DNA of 64,000 nucleotides from Blautia wexlerae (GCF_013300825.1 NZ_JAAIMY010000001.1:248001-312000), one strand, 5' to 3'. Counted from the stretch's first letter, positions 7,887 through 16,979 are shown. Notes: generated by a model from the sequence alone, not told the origin. Translations and numbers: made by a program.

Positions 7887-8955
7887 TAAATTAGACGATC
7901 TGCTCATTCGTTTTGAAGAAGTGCTCAATGAGCTTGGAGAGCCGGGAGTTACCGATAATCAGGAACATTTCCAGAAACTGATGAAGGAACAAAGTGATCT
8001 GCAGCCGATCGTAGATACTTATCGGGAATATAAGAAGAATAAAGAGACAATACAGGACAGTCTTTCCATGCTTGAAGAAGAAAAAGATGAAGATATGCGT
8101 GAAATGTTGAAAGAGGAACTGTCTGAGGCAAAGAAGAATGTTGAGGAACTGGAGCATGAACTTAAGATACTCCTTCTTCCCAAGGATCCGAACGATAATA
8201 AAAACGTTATTGTGGAGATCCGTGCAGGTGCAGGTGGGGATGAAGCGGCTCTTTTTGCAGCAGAGATTTACCGTATGTATGTGAAATATGCAGAATCCCG
8301 CCGCTGGAAAACAGAGATGATGAGTCTCAATGAGAACGGAATCGGCGGATTTAAGGAAGTAACATTTATGATCACAGGTGCGGGGGCTTATTCCAGACTG
8401 AAATATGAAAGTGGTGTACATCGTGTACAGCGAGTTCCTGAAACAGAGTCCGGCGGACGTATCCATACCTCTACATGTACAGTTGCTATTATGCCGGAGG
8501 CAGAGGAAATTGATTTCCATCTGGATATGAATGACTGTAAATTCGATGTGTTCCGCGCATCCGGAAACGGTGGACAGTGTGTCAATACAACAGATTCTGC
8601 TGTACGACTGACCCATATTCCTACAGGAATTGTAATCTCCTGTCAGGATGAGAAGTCACAGCTTAAGAATAAAGATAAGGCGCTGAAGGTTCTTCGTTCC
8701 CGTCTGTACGAGATGGAACTTGCAAAGCAGCATGATGCTGAGGCAGAGGCAAGAAGAAGCCAGATCGGAACCGGTGACCGTTCAGAGAAGATCAGGACTT
8801 ACAATTTCCCGCAGGGACGTGTGACAGACCATAGAATTAAACTGACACTGCACAGACTTGAGAATGTTTTGAATGGTGATCTGGATGAGATCATTGACAG
8901 TCTGATTGCCGCAGATCAGGCTGCGAAACTGAGCAATCTGCAGGAAGAGGAATAA
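7879..8955 (+). CDS. prfA: Peptide chain release factor 1
   Basis: A 358-residue release factor that reads UAA and UAG stop codons and triggers peptidyl-tRNA hydrolysis. The GGQ motif is in [19 protein letters not shown], and the stop-recognition region reads [14 protein letters not shown], with the Pro-x-Thr type tripeptide that identifies RF1 rather than RF2 (which has Ser-Pro-Phe). The long N-terminal coiled region (about 1-105) is normal. AGGAGG at 7867-7872 fixes the ATG at 7879; a TTG extension upstream lies wholly inside prmC. The Gln of GGQ is the predicted target of the product of the overlapping prmC. Confidence 0.97.
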   Translation: MFDKLDDLLIRFEEVLNELGEPGVTDNQEHFQKLMKEQSDLQPIVDTYREYKKNKETIQDSLSMLEEEKDEDMREMLKEELSEAKKNVEELEHELKILLLPKDPNDNKNVIVEIRAGAGGDEAALFAAEIYRMYVKYAESRRWKTEMMSLNENGIGGFKEVTFMITGAGAYSRLKYESGVHRVQRVPETESGGRIHTSTCTVAIMPEAEEIDFHLDMNDCKFDVFRASGNGGQCVNTTDSAVRLTHIPTGIVISCQDEKSQLKNKDKALKVLRSRLYEMELAKQHDAEAEARRSQIGTGDRSEKIRTYNFPQGRVTDHRIKLTLHRLENVLNGDLDEIIDSLIAADQAAKLSNLQEEE

Positions 8956-9037
8956 ATTGTTATAGATTTTTGATATAGAAACAGAAAATATTGAGAGTTA
9001 TGTCAATAAACAATAATAGCGTAGGAGGAAAATATTT

Positions 9038-9955
9038 ATGCAGAAAACAGCACTTGTAATTATGGCAGCAGGAATCGGAAGCCGTTTTGGAAAAGGAATC
9101 AAACAGCTTGCACCGGTGGGACCATGTGGAGAGATTATTATGGATTATTCCATCCATGATGCGCTGGAAGCAGGATTTAATAAAGTAGTGTTTATTATCC
9201 GAAAAGATCTGGAAGAAGAGTTCCGCAGAGTGATCGGAGAACGTATTGAGAAAATTACGGAAGTAGAGTATGTATTCCAGGAATTGGATGATCTGCCGGA
9301 AGGGTTTTCAAAACCGGCTGACCGCACAAAGCCATGGGGAACCGGTCAGGCTGTACTTGCAGCAAAGAAGGTTCTGGATGAGCCGTTTATTGTTATCAAT
9401 GCGGATGATTATTACGGAAAAGAAGCTTATGTGAAGGTACATGATTATCTTGTACAGGAACAGCCAAAAGATGGAAAACTCCATATCTGTATGGCTGGTT
9501 TCAGACTTGGAAATACATTGAGCGATAACGGAAGTGTTACCAGAGGTATCTGTAATATTGAGAATGGGCAGCTTACAGGTGTGACAGAGACACATGATAT
9601 ATTTAAGACTGCTACAGGAGCTGAGTCAAGAAATGCAGACGGAAGTGTACAGGAACTGGATGTAAAGAATCTTGTTTCTATGAATATGTGGGGGCTGACA
9701 CCGGACTTTATGGATATCCTTGAGAAAGGATTTACAGAATTTCTCAGTGAGCTTGCACCGGAGGATATTAAAAAGGAATATCTGCTTCCGGAATTGGTGG
9801 ATCGTCTGATCAGAAATGGAAGTGCAGGAGTTGATGTTCTGGAAACAAAAGATACCTGGTTTGGAGTAACCTATCAGGAAGATAAAGAAACAGTTATGAA
9901 TGCATTTAAAAATCTTACAGAAGCAGGGGTATATCCGGCCGGACTTTATAAATAG
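9038..9955 (+). CDS. Sugar nucleotidyltransferase family protein
   Basis: A 305-residue protein with an N-terminal nucleotidyltransferase fold: MAAGIGSRFGKGIKQL is the G-x-G-x-R type nucleotide-binding loop with the activating Lys, and VINADDYYGKEAY is the metal-binding Asp segment. The family transfers a nucleoside monophosphate to a sugar phosphate. It has no left-handed beta-helix acyltransferase domain, so it is not a complete GlmU, and it does not match RfbA, GalU or GlgC strongly enough to name. It sits 61 nt before glmM, whose product is a hexosamine 1-phosphate, so a role in making an activated sugar for the envelope is plausible but inferred. AGGAGG stands 9 nt before the start. Confidence 0.85.
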   Translation: MQKTALVIMAAGIGSRFGKGIKQLAPVGPCGEIIMDYSIHDALEAGFNKVVFIIRKDLEEEFRRVIGERIEKITEVEYVFQELDDLPEGFSKPADRTKPWGTGQAVLAAKKVLDEPFIVINADDYYGKEAYVKVHDYLVQEQPKDGKLHICMAGFRLGNTLSDNGSVTRGICNIENGQLTGVTETHDIFKTATGAESRNADGSVQELDVKNLVSMNMWGLTPDFMDILEKGFTEFLSELAPEDIKKEYLLPELVDRLIRNGSAGVDVLETKDTWFGVTYQEDKETVMNAFKNLTEAGVYPAGLYK

Positions 9956-10016
9956 TAAGAGGATTAATGACAGTAACAGAGAGTGAGAATGTTTCAGGAA
10001 GCAAAGGAGAATTATT

Positions 10017-11363
10017 ATGGGAAAATATTTTGGAACTGACGGATTTCGTGGGGAAGCTAACGTTAAACTGACAGTTGATCATGCATTTAAGGTAGGCCGT
10101 TATGTAGGCTGGTATTACGGAAGAAACCACAAGGCTAAGATTGTTATCGGAAAAGATACAAGAAGAAGCAGTTATATGTTTGAGTATGCACTTGTTGCAG
10201 GTCTGACTGCTTCAGGAGCAGATGCCTATCTTCTTCATGTAACTACAACTCCAAGCGTTTCCTATGCAGTACGTACCGAGGATTTTGACTGCGGTATTAT
10301 GATTTCTGCAAGTCACAATCCATTTTATGATAATGGAATCAAACTTCTCAATGGCAATGGACAGAAGATTGAAGCGGAAGTAGAAACAAGGATTGAAGCA
10401 TATCTGGATGGCCTGATCGAGGATCTGCCTTTTGCGACAAAAGAAGATATTGGACGGACTGTTGATTTTGCATCAGGAAGAAACCGTTACATTGGACATC
10501 TGATTTCTATTCCGAATTGTGATTTCAAAGGAATGAAGGTAGGTCTTGACTGTGCAAATGGAAGTTCTTCAGCAATTGCGAAGAGTGTATTCGATGCACT
10601 TCAGGCAAAGACTTATGTGATCAATAATAATCCGAATGGAACAAATATCAATACAAATTGCGGTTCTACCCACATCGAAGTTCTGCAGAAATATGTGGTG
10701 GACAACGGTCTGGATATCGGCTTTGCATATGATGGTGATGCTGACCGCTGTATTGCTGTTGACCATAAGGGAAATGTAGTTGACGGTGACAAGATCATGT
10801 ATGTATGCGGAAAATATCTCAAAGAACAGGGAAGATTAAAAGATAATACAGTAGTAACAACTGTTATGTCTAATCTTGGTCTGTATAAATCTCTGGAGAG
10901 AGAGGGCATGCGATATGAGCAGACTGCAGTCGGAGATAAGTATGTTGCTGAAAACATGATGGAAAATGATTACGGTCTGGGTGGCGAGCAGTCCGGACAT
11001 ATTATTTTCAGCCGTTATGCGGCGACAGGTGATGGAATCCTTACATCTCTGATGATAATGGAAGCATGTGTAGAAAAGAAAACAACACTCTGTGATCTTG
11101 CAAAAGAGATGAAGGTATATCCACAGCTTCTGAGAAACGTCAGGGTAGCAGATAAGAAAACTGCAAGAGAAAATAAAAAGGTTAATGAAATTGTAGAAAA
11201 AGTTGCCAAAGAGCTGAGCAGCGACGGACGTATTCTGGTGCGTGAGAGTGGTACAGAGCCGCTGATCCGCATTATGGTAGAAGCAGGAACAGATGAAATC
11301 TGCCATGAGAAAGTAAACCGTGTAATAGAAGTGATGGAAGCAGAAGGACTGATCGTCGACTGA
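10017..11363 (+). CDS. glmM: Phosphoglucosamine mutase
   Basis: A 448-residue enzyme of the alpha-D-phosphohexomutase family that interconverts glucosamine 6-phosphate and 1-phosphate, a step towards UDP-GlcNAc for peptidoglycan. It opens MGKYFGTDGFRGEANV, has the phosphoserine loop MISASHNPFYDNG, the magnesium loop YDGDADR, and the sugar-binding GGEQSGH; the C-terminal phosphate-binding loop reads VRESGTEPLIRI. The start FGTDGFRG and overall length separate GlmM from phosphomannomutases. AAAGGAG lies 6-8 nt upstream. Unlike many Firmicutes it does not follow cdaA-cdaR here but a nucleotidyltransferase gene, probably in one operon with the downstream lipoprotein and hflX. Confidence 0.95.
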   Translation: MGKYFGTDGFRGEANVKLTVDHAFKVGRYVGWYYGRNHKAKIVIGKDTRRSSYMFEYALVAGLTASGADAYLLHVTTTPSVSYAVRTEDFDCGIMISASHNPFYDNGIKLLNGNGQKIEAEVETRIEAYLDGLIEDLPFATKEDIGRTVDFASGRNRYIGHLISIPNCDFKGMKVGLDCANGSSSAIAKSVFDALQAKTYVINNNPNGTNINTNCGSTHIEVLQKYVVDNGLDIGFAYDGDADRCIAVDHKGNVVDGDKIMYVCGKYLKEQGRLKDNTVVTTVMSNLGLYKSLEREGMRYEQTAVGDKYVAENMMENDYGLGGEQSGHIIFSRYAATGDGILTSLMIMEACVEKKTTLCDLAKEMKVYPQLLRNVRVADKKTARENKKVNEIVEKVAKELSSDGRILVRESGTEPLIRIMVEAGTDEICHEKVNRVIEVMEAEGLIVD

Positions 11364-11383
11364 TCAGCCGGCAAAGGAATTGC

Positions 11384-12454
11384 ATGAAGAGTAAGAGAAT
11401 GGGAGCACTTCTGGCAGTGTACTGTCTGAGTTTTATGACTCTGGCAGGATGCAGTGCAGAGAATTCGAGAAATTATAAACAGGCAGCACAGGATCTGAAG
11501 ATTGGAAATTATGAAATTGCATTGGAAGAATATGAGACATCTGTCGCAGCAGGTGTAAAGCCGGCTCAGTCTTACAGAGGTGCCGGAGTGGCTCAGATGA
11601 AACTGGGAAATTACGAAGATGCTATAACGAATTTCAATAATGCACTGGCCTGCGATAAAGTAGGTCGGAAACTTAAAAAAGATATTTTGTCTTACAGAGC
11701 GGCTGCTTATCTGAAAATAAAAGCATATAACGAGGCAATGACGGATTGTCAGACATTGGCCGAATCTTATGATATGGATGCGGATCTGTATTTTCTGACA
11801 GGAAAGGTTGCGCTTGCGATGGACTCCTATGAGGAAGCAGGCTCTGATTTTGAACAGGCATATGGTGAGGATGCAACCTATGACAGGGCAATCCAGATCT
11901 ATGGAGCATATCTGGAAAAGGATATGGAAGCAGATGGCACCCGTTATCTGGAAGCGGCACTCAGCGGAACTGCAAAGAATGCGCAGGATCATTATGACAG
12001 AGGCCGGGTTTATTATTACATGGAAGATTACGACAATGCGGCTGACGAACTGAAAAAAGCGATAGATAGCGATAATACAGAAGCACTGGCATTGCTGGGA
12101 ATGGTATATATGGATCAGGGAGACAGTGAGAATGCCAGAACCATGTTCCAGAAATATGTATCTCAGGCAGATAATGGGGCAAAAGGCTTTAACGGACTTG
12201 CGCTGTGTGATATGGAAGCAGGGGATTATGACAGCGCACTCTCGAATATTACCAGTGGGATCCAGACAGCAGATGGTGAAGAGATGCAAAGCCTGTTGTT
12301 TAATGAAATTGCAGTTTATGAAAAGAAACTGGATTTTCAGACCGCATTGCAGAAAGCGCAGGAATATCTGGAGTTATATCCGGAAGATAAGACTGTAAAG
12401 AAAGAACTGGCATTTCTGAAGACACGTGTAAATGTAACAGATACTCAGGACTGA
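11384..12454 (+). CDS. Tetratricopeptide-repeat lipoprotein
   Basis: A 356-residue exported lipoprotein: a short basic start, a hydrophobic stretch ending in TLAGC (Cys at about 23), then Ser-Ala-Glu. The mature part is nearly all tetratricopeptide-like helical repeats. Clear units include YKQAAQDLKIGNYEIALEEY, GVAQMKLGNYEDAITNFNNA, GRVYYYMEDYDNAADELKKA and LGMVYMDQGDSENARTMFQK. TPR proteins are protein-binding scaffolds; the partner cannot be read. It starts 20 nt after glmM and stops 13 nt before hflX, so it is in their operon. AAAGGA precedes the start. Confidence 0.88.
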   Translation: MKSKRMGALLAVYCLSFMTLAGCSAENSRNYKQAAQDLKIGNYEIALEEYETSVAAGVKPAQSYRGAGVAQMKLGNYEDAITNFNNALACDKVGRKLKKDILSYRAAAYLKIKAYNEAMTDCQTLAESYDMDADLYFLTGKVALAMDSYEEAGSDFEQAYGEDATYDRAIQIYGAYLEKDMEADGTRYLEAALSGTAKNAQDHYDRGRVYYYMEDYDNAADELKKAIDSDNTEALALLGMVYMDQGDSENARTMFQKYVSQADNGAKGFNGLALCDMEAGDYDSALSNITSGIQTADGEEMQSLLFNEIAVYEKKLDFQTALQKAQEYLELYPEDKTVKKELAFLKTRVNVTDTQD

Positions 12455-12467
12455 TCAAGGAGAGACT

Positions 12468-13703
12468 ATGGAGGAATTTGGAAAACCGGAAGAACGTGTT
12501 ATTCTTGTTGGCGTTCAGACAGGAGAGAATGATAATGTGGAAGAGTCTCTGGATGAACTGGGAGAACTTGCCTCAACTGCAGGAGCTGTTACAGTGGGCA
12601 GGATAGTTCAGAATCGAGAGGCAATACATCCGGGAACTTATATTGGAAAAGGAAAGATAGAGGAAGTACGTGCACTGGTGTATGCCATGGATGCAACAGG
12701 TATTATCTGTGATGATGAACTTTCTCCTGCGCAGCTGAACAATCTGGAACGTGAACTGGACTGCAAGGTGATGGACAGAACATTGCTGATCCTGGACATT
12801 TTTGCGTCACGTGCCATAACCAGTGAGGGAAAGATACAGGTTGAACTTGCGCAGCTTCGCTACAGAGCGGCACGTCTGGTGGGACTCAGAGAATCTCTTT
12901 CACGTCTCGGCGGAGGAATCGGTACCAGAGGTCCTGGTGAAAAGAAACTGGAAACAGACCGCCGTCTTATCCGTACAAGGATTTCTGCTCTGAAGCAGGA
13001 ATTGGTTCAGGTGGAGAAGCACCGGGAACTGCTTCGTTCGGGTCGTGCAAGAGGTAATATGAAGACCGCTGCCATTGTAGGGTATACAAATGCAGGAAAG
13101 TCTACCCTGTTGAATAAACTGACAGGTTCTGAGGTTTTGTCGGAGGATAAATTGTTTGCAACTCTGGATCCTACGACCAGACTCCTGAATCTGAAGGATG
13201 GGCAGCAGATATTACTGACAGATACAGTTGGTTTTATCCATAAACTGCCCCATCATCTGATCGAGGCGTTCAGGAGTACGCTTGAAGAGGCAAAATATGC
13301 GGATTATATTATCCATGTAGTAGACTCATCTAATCCACAGGCGGAAATGCAGATGCATGTGGTATATGAGACACTGAAAGAGCTGGGAGTGATGGGAAAG
13401 AAGATCATCACGCTTTTTAATAAGCAGGATGCACCGGGAGCATCAGTTTTAAGAGACTTTAAGTCTGATTACACACTGAAGGTTTCTGCTAGGACAGGTG
13501 AGGGACTGGAAAACCTGAATACTCTTCTGGAGAAACTTCTGGCAGAAGAGCAGATTTATGTGGAGCGTCTTTTTCCTTATCAGGAGGCTGGAAAAATTCA
13601 GCTGATACGTGAATACGGACAGCTTCTTTCGGAAGAATATACAGAGGACGGGATTCTTGTAAAGGCGAGGGTTCCCGGTGAAATTTATACCAGAGTTGTA
13701 TAA
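12468..13703 (+). CDS. hflX: Ribosome-associated GTPase HflX
   Basis: A 411-residue GTPase that binds the 50S subunit and splits stalled ribosomes under stress. The N-terminal HflX domain contains VGRIVQNREAIHPGTYIGKGK and the conserved Gly-rich linker SRLGGGIGTRGPGEKKLETDRR. The G domain follows with GYTNAGKST (P-loop), a switch II DTVGFIHKLPHHLIEAF, NKQD and a short C-terminal domain. Length and motif order are normal. AAGGAGAG lies 5 nt before the ATG. It is the last gene before the NrdR-controlled nrdD promoter. Confidence 0.96.
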   Translation: MEEFGKPEERVILVGVQTGENDNVEESLDELGELASTAGAVTVGRIVQNREAIHPGTYIGKGKIEEVRALVYAMDATGIICDDELSPAQLNNLERELDCKVMDRTLLILDIFASRAITSEGKIQVELAQLRYRAARLVGLRESLSRLGGGIGTRGPGEKKLETDRRLIRTRISALKQELVQVEKHRELLRSGRARGNMKTAAIVGYTNAGKSTLLNKLTGSEVLSEDKLFATLDPTTRLLNLKDGQQILLTDTVGFIHKLPHHLIEAFRSTLEEAKYADYIIHVVDSSNPQAEMQMHVVYETLKELGVMGKKIITLFNKQDAPGASVLRDFKSDYTLKVSARTGEGLENLNTLLEKLLAEEQIYVERLFPYQEAGKIQLIREYGQLLSEEYTEDGILVKARVPGEIYTRVV

Positions 13704-13743
13704 GACTGAACAGACAGCAGTCAAAAATTTTTTTTTGATAAAA

Positions 13744-13790
13744 ACACCATATATTGTACCTTTGCGACGGAATGGGACATTATATGGTGT
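13744..13790 (+). promoter_or_regulatory. Pair of NrdR boxes upstream of nrdD
   Basis: Two copies of the NrdR-box pattern, ACACCATATATTGT (13744-13757) and ACATTATATGGTGT (13777-13790), stand 33 bp apart, about three helical turns, immediately before the -35 of the nrdD promoter. NrdR is an ATP-cone repressor that binds such paired boxes when dATP is plentiful. The outer halves of the two boxes are also complementary and could form a hairpin, but the paired-box layout at a ribonucleotide reductase gene favours an operator. The nrdR gene is not in the window. Confidence 0.82.
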
Positions 13791-13799
13791 TTCTGCGTG

Positions 13800-13828
13800 T
13801 TGACTAACAGAGGATACTCTGATACAAT
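13800..13828 (+). promoter_or_regulatory. Promoter of the first nrdD
   Basis: TTGACT (13800-13805), exactly 17 bp, then TACAAT (13823-13828). It begins 9 bp after the second NrdR box. It leaves a leader of about 95 nt before the ATG at 13929, which also argues against reading the gene from further upstream. Confidence 0.75.
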
Positions 13829-13928
13829 GAACCTAAAGCGTCTGCCGGGAAGAGCGTGGCAGACAAAATGTCTTCGGTATGTTTATGCCGGAGAAACATA
13901 TGAACAACAGAAAATGGGGGCATTAGAT

Positions 13929-16307
13929 ATGTTTCAGGTAGTAAAACGTGACGGTGAACTGGATGAATTTAAGATTGGTAAAATTACAGCGGCCATCCAC
14001 AAAGCCTTTGATGCAAAAGAGAAAAATTATAGCGAAGAGATGATCGATCTTTTAGGGCTGCGTGTTACTTCTGACTTTCAGAAAAAGATTACAGATAATA
14101 AGATAACTGTAGAGGAAATTCAGGACAGTGTTGAAAATGTACTGATCCAGGCAGGATATGCAGATGTGGCCAAAGCTTACATTCTCTACCGCAAACAGAG
14201 AGAAAAGGTCCGTAATATGAAGTCGACGATTCTGGATTATAAAGAAATCGTAAACAGCTATGTAAAGGTGGAAGACTGGCGTGTAAAAGAGAATTCCACA
14301 GTTACCTATTCTGTAGGCGGACTGATCTTAAGTAATTCCGGTGCGGTAACTGCAAACTACTGGCTGTCTGAGATTTATGACAATGAAATTGCAGATGCAC
14401 ACAGAAATGCAGATATCCATATCCATGATCTTTCCATGCTGACCGGATATTGTGCAGGATGGTCGCTGAAACAACTGATACAGGAGGGACTTGGCGGTAT
14501 TGAGGGAAAGATTACTTCTTCGCCTGCGAAACATTTGAGCGTTCTCTGTAATCAAATGGTAAACTTCCTCGGAATTATGCAGAATGAATGGGCAGGAGCG
14601 CAGGCTTTTTCTTCCTTTGATACTTATCTGGCACCTTTTGTCAAGGCAGATCATTTGAGTTATCCGGAAGTGAAGAAGTGTATTGAATCCTTTATTTATG
14701 GGGTAAATACTCCGAGCAGATGGGGAACACAGGCACCATTTTCCAATATTACACTGGACTGGACGGTGCCGGACGATCTTGCAGAACTTCCTGCCATCGT
14801 AGGCGGAAAGAATATGGACTTCAAGTATAAAGACTGTAAGAAAGAAATGGATATGATCAATAAGGCGTTCATAGAGACCATGATCGAGGGAGATGCTAAC
14901 GGACGCGGCTTCCAGTATCCGATTCCGACCTATTCCATTACAAAAGAATTTGACTGGTCTGATACAGAGAACAATCGTCTGCTTTTTGAAATGACTTCCA
15001 AATATGGAACACCGTATTTTTCCAACTATATTAACAGTGATATGAAGCCAAGTGATATCAGGAGCATGTGCTGCCGTCTGCGTCTGGATTTAAGAGAACT
15101 TCGTAAGAAGAGCGGGGGATTCTTTGGTTCAGGAGAGAGTACGGGTTCTGTAGGGGTAGTGACCATTAATATGCCGCGTATTGCATATCTTTCCAGGACC
15201 CCGGAGGAATTTTACAATCGTTTGGACCGTCTGATGGATATTTCCGCACGTTCTCTTCATATTAAGAGAGAAGTTATCGGCAAGCTTCTGGATGAAGGTC
15301 TGTACCCTTATACGAAGAGATATCTGGGAAGCTTTTCCAATCATTTTTCTACTATCGGTCTTGTGGGAATGAATGAAGTGGGGCTGAATGCACGCTGGTT
15401 AGGCAAAGATATGTCCGATGAACGCACTCAGAATTTTACCAAAGAGGTTCTTCTGCATATGAGAGAACGTCTCTCTGATTATCAGGAAAAATATGAGGGA
15501 GAGCTGTTTAATCTTGAAGCAACTCCGGCGGAATCTACTGCCTATCGTCTGGCAAAACATGACAGAAAACGTTGGCCTGATATTAAGACAGCAGGCAGGG
15601 AAGGAGATACTCCTTATTATACAAACAGTTCACACCTTCCGGTTGAATATACCACTGATATCTTCGATGCACTGGATATTCAGGATGATCTGCAGACGCT
15701 TTACACATCCGGTACGGTATTCCATGCATTTATCGGAGAGAAACTTCCGGACTGGAAGGCGGCAGCGGCACTGGTACGTAAGATTGCAGAGAATTATAAG
15801 CTGCCATATTATACGATTTCTCCAACATATTCTGTATGTAAGGAACATGGTTATATCAGCGGAGAGCATTTTACCTGTCCGAAATGTGGTAAGAAAGCAG
15901 AGGTTTACAGCCGTATCACAGGATATTACAGACCGGTCCAGAACTGGAATGATGGTAAGGCACAGGAATATAAGAATCGTACACTTTATGATGTGATGCA
16001 TTCAGATATCAAAAAAATGCAGCCGGTTCATACCAGTGTTGTGACTGTGACAAAGGATGATGTGAAAATTCAGCCGGTAACGGAGCATAAGTATCTGTTT
16101 ACTACAAGTACCTGTCCAAACTGCAGGATGGCAAAGAAGATGCTTGAAGGTGAAGAACTTGAGATTATTGATGCAGAAAAAAATCCGGAAATGGCGAAAG
16201 AGTTCGGGATCATGCAGGCACCTACTCTGGTGATCATGAATGGAAATCATGTGACAAAATATGTAAATGCGTCGAATATCCAGAAGTATGTGGATGAAGA
16301 ATTATAA
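13929..16307 (+). CDS. nrdD: Anaerobic (class III) ribonucleoside-triphosphate reductase with C-terminal glutaredoxin-like domain
   Basis: A 792-residue glycyl-radical enzyme that makes dNTPs from NTPs without oxygen. Residues 1-90 are the ATP cone (VVKRDGELDEFKIGKI) that senses ATP/dATP. The catalytic barrel follows. Near its end are the zinc-site CPKCGKK and the radical loop SRITGYYRP with Gly665. Beyond that, residues about 700-792 form an extra glutaredoxin/NrdH-like domain, with the redox pair CPNC at 729-732 and QAPTLVIMNG as the cis-Pro segment, suggesting a built-in dithiol electron donor rather than formate. The longer frame upstream of 13929 runs through the promoter, so I start at this ATG. 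The activase gene nrdG is not adjacent. Confidence 0.94.
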   Translation: MFQVVKRDGELDEFKIGKITAAIHKAFDAKEKNYSEEMIDLLGLRVTSDFQKKITDNKITVEEIQDSVENVLIQAGYADVAKAYILYRKQREKVRNMKSTILDYKEIVNSYVKVEDWRVKENSTVTYSVGGLILSNSGAVTANYWLSEIYDNEIADAHRNADIHIHDLSMLTGYCAGWSLKQLIQEGLGGIEGKITSSPAKHLSVLCNQMVNFLGIMQNEWAGAQAFSSFDTYLAPFVKADHLSYPEVKKCIESFIYGVNTPSRWGTQAPFSNITLDWTVPDDLAELPAIVGGKNMDFKYKDCKKEMDMINKAFIETMIEGDANGRGFQYPIPTYSITKEFDWSDTENNRLLFEMTSKYGTPYFSNYINSDMKPSDIRSMCCRLRLDLRELRKKSGGFFGSGESTGSVGVVTINMPRIAYLSRTPEEFYNRLDRLMDISARSLHIKREVIGKLLDEGLYPYTKRYLGSFSNHFSTIGLVGMNEVGLNARWLGKDMSDERTQNFTKEVLLHMRERLSDYQEKYEGELFNLEATPAESTAYRLAKHDRKRWPDIKTAGREGDTPYYTNSSHLPVEYTTDIFDALDIQDDLQTLYTSGTVFHAFIGEKLPDWKAAAALVRKIAENYKLPYYTISPTYSVCKEHGYISGEHFTCPKCGKKAEVYSRITGYYRPVQNWNDGKAQEYKNRTLYDVMHSDIKKMQPVHTSVVTVTKDDVKIQPVTEHKYLFTTSTCPNCRMAKKMLEGEELEIIDAEKNPEMAKEFGIMQAPTLVIMNGNHVTKYVNASNIQKYVDEEL

Positions 16308-16347
16308 ATTTTACTGTTAATGAAAAGTTTTCCGGAGGATAAGAGAA

Positions 16348-16776
16348 ATGATTAAACAGAACATTGTATTTGTAGAAAATAAAGCAGGAAGTCTGAAAAG
16401 AGTGACCGGTATAATTGCAGATAACGGCATTAATATTTATGGATTTGCATGTTTTGATGCACCGGAGTTTGCAATTTTCCGTATGATCTGCGACAATCCT
16501 GACAAAGCGGAAATGGTTTTAAATCAGAGCGGATATATGAACCGTATTACTCAGGCAATCGTGGTTGATATGAAGGACCAGGTGGGAGGGCTGGATGAAC
16601 TCCTGAAAGTAGCGGCAGACAGTAATGTAAGCCTTGACTATATTTATACTTCTTTCCACAGAAAAGATCTCAGACCTGTAGTGATCCTGCAGGCGGAGGA
16701 TGGTGCAGTGACAGAATGTATTCTTAAAAATAATGGATTTAATGTATTTACTTCAGCCGAAGAACTGGAGAAATAA
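16348..16776 (+). CDS. ACT-domain protein (tandem ACT, amino-acid sensing)
   Basis: A 142-residue cytoplasmic protein made of two ACT domains and nothing else. The first (about 1-65) starts KQNIVFVENKAGSLKRVTGI and the second (about 70-140) contains VSLDYIYTSFHRKD. Stand-alone ACT proteins of this size are common in Clostridia and are thought to bind amino acids and signal to partners; no enzyme domain is present. GGAGG precedes the start by 10 nt and a terminator follows at 16784. It lies 40 nt after nrdD and may be co-transcribed with it, although a link to nucleotide metabolism is not evident. Confidence 0.85.
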   Translation: MIKQNIVFVENKAGSLKRVTGIIADNGINIYGFACFDAPEFAIFRMICDNPDKAEMVLNQSGYMNRITQAIVVDMKDQVGGLDELLKVAADSNVSLDYIYTSFHRKDLRPVVILQAEDGAVTECILKNNGFNVFTSAEELEK

Positions 16777-16783
16777 TGAGAGG

Positions 16784-16816
16784 ATCACAGGGCTTTGAGA
16801 AAGTCCTGTGATTTTT
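16784..16816 (+). terminator. Terminator after the ACT-domain gene
   Basis: ATCACAGG (16784-16791) pairs with CCTGTGAT (16804-16811), extended by GCTTT/AAAG within the loop, and is followed by TTTTTA. It closes the nrdD-ACT unit. Confidence 0.8.
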
Positions 16817-16848
16817 ACGTGGTGTGTGAACGGTAATGAAAATACATC

Positions 16849-16878
16849 TTGACTAAACAACTAGGAATACTATATAAT
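16849..16878 (+). promoter_or_regulatory. Promoter of the Rrf2 gene with CTAGGAAT operator motif
   Basis: TTGACT (16849-16854), an 18-bp spacer and TATAAT (16873-16878). The spacer holds ACTAGGAATACTATA, a pattern like that bound by CymR-type Rrf2 repressors. The same ACTAGGAAT lies in the spacer of the O-acetylhomoserine sulfhydrylase promoter at 19852. This suggests the regulator controls its own gene and the sulfur genes downstream. Confidence 0.7.
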
Positions 16879-16925
16879 TAAAAGGAATAATAAACAGGTG
16901 AAACAGAACTTTGCATTCTGACAAG

Positions 16926-16979
16926 CCGGACTGATTGCAGTATTTTGCAAAATTACTGTAAATGGATGATTCAGTCCGG
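16926..16979 (+). other. Structured leader hairpin before the Rrf2 gene
   Basis: A 9-bp outer stem (CCGGACTGA at 16926-16934 with TCAGTCCGG at 16971-16979) encloses an inner stem in which CAGTA (16938-16942) pairs with TACTG (16954-16958) around a TTTTGCAAAA core. It lies in the leader, 40 nt before the start codon, with no T-run, so it is not a terminator. It could be an RNA regulatory or stability element, or a DNA palindrome bound by a protein. Confidence 0.5.

Noticed and set aside
11015-12289. Long minus-strand open frame of 424 codons over glmM and the TPR lipoprotein gene
   Set aside because: Rich in Cys, Ile, His and Phe, no ribosome site, and wholly antisense to two well-supported genes. 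A shadow frame.
13744-13790. Hairpin terminator after hflX
   Set aside because: The inverted ends could pair, but the loop is long, no T-run follows, and the two halves each match the NrdR-box pattern.
13797-13928. Upstream extension of the first nrdD by 44 codons
   Set aside because: It begins inside the -35 region of the TTGACT-TACAAT promoter, and the family N-terminus (ATP cone) starts at the ATG at 13929.
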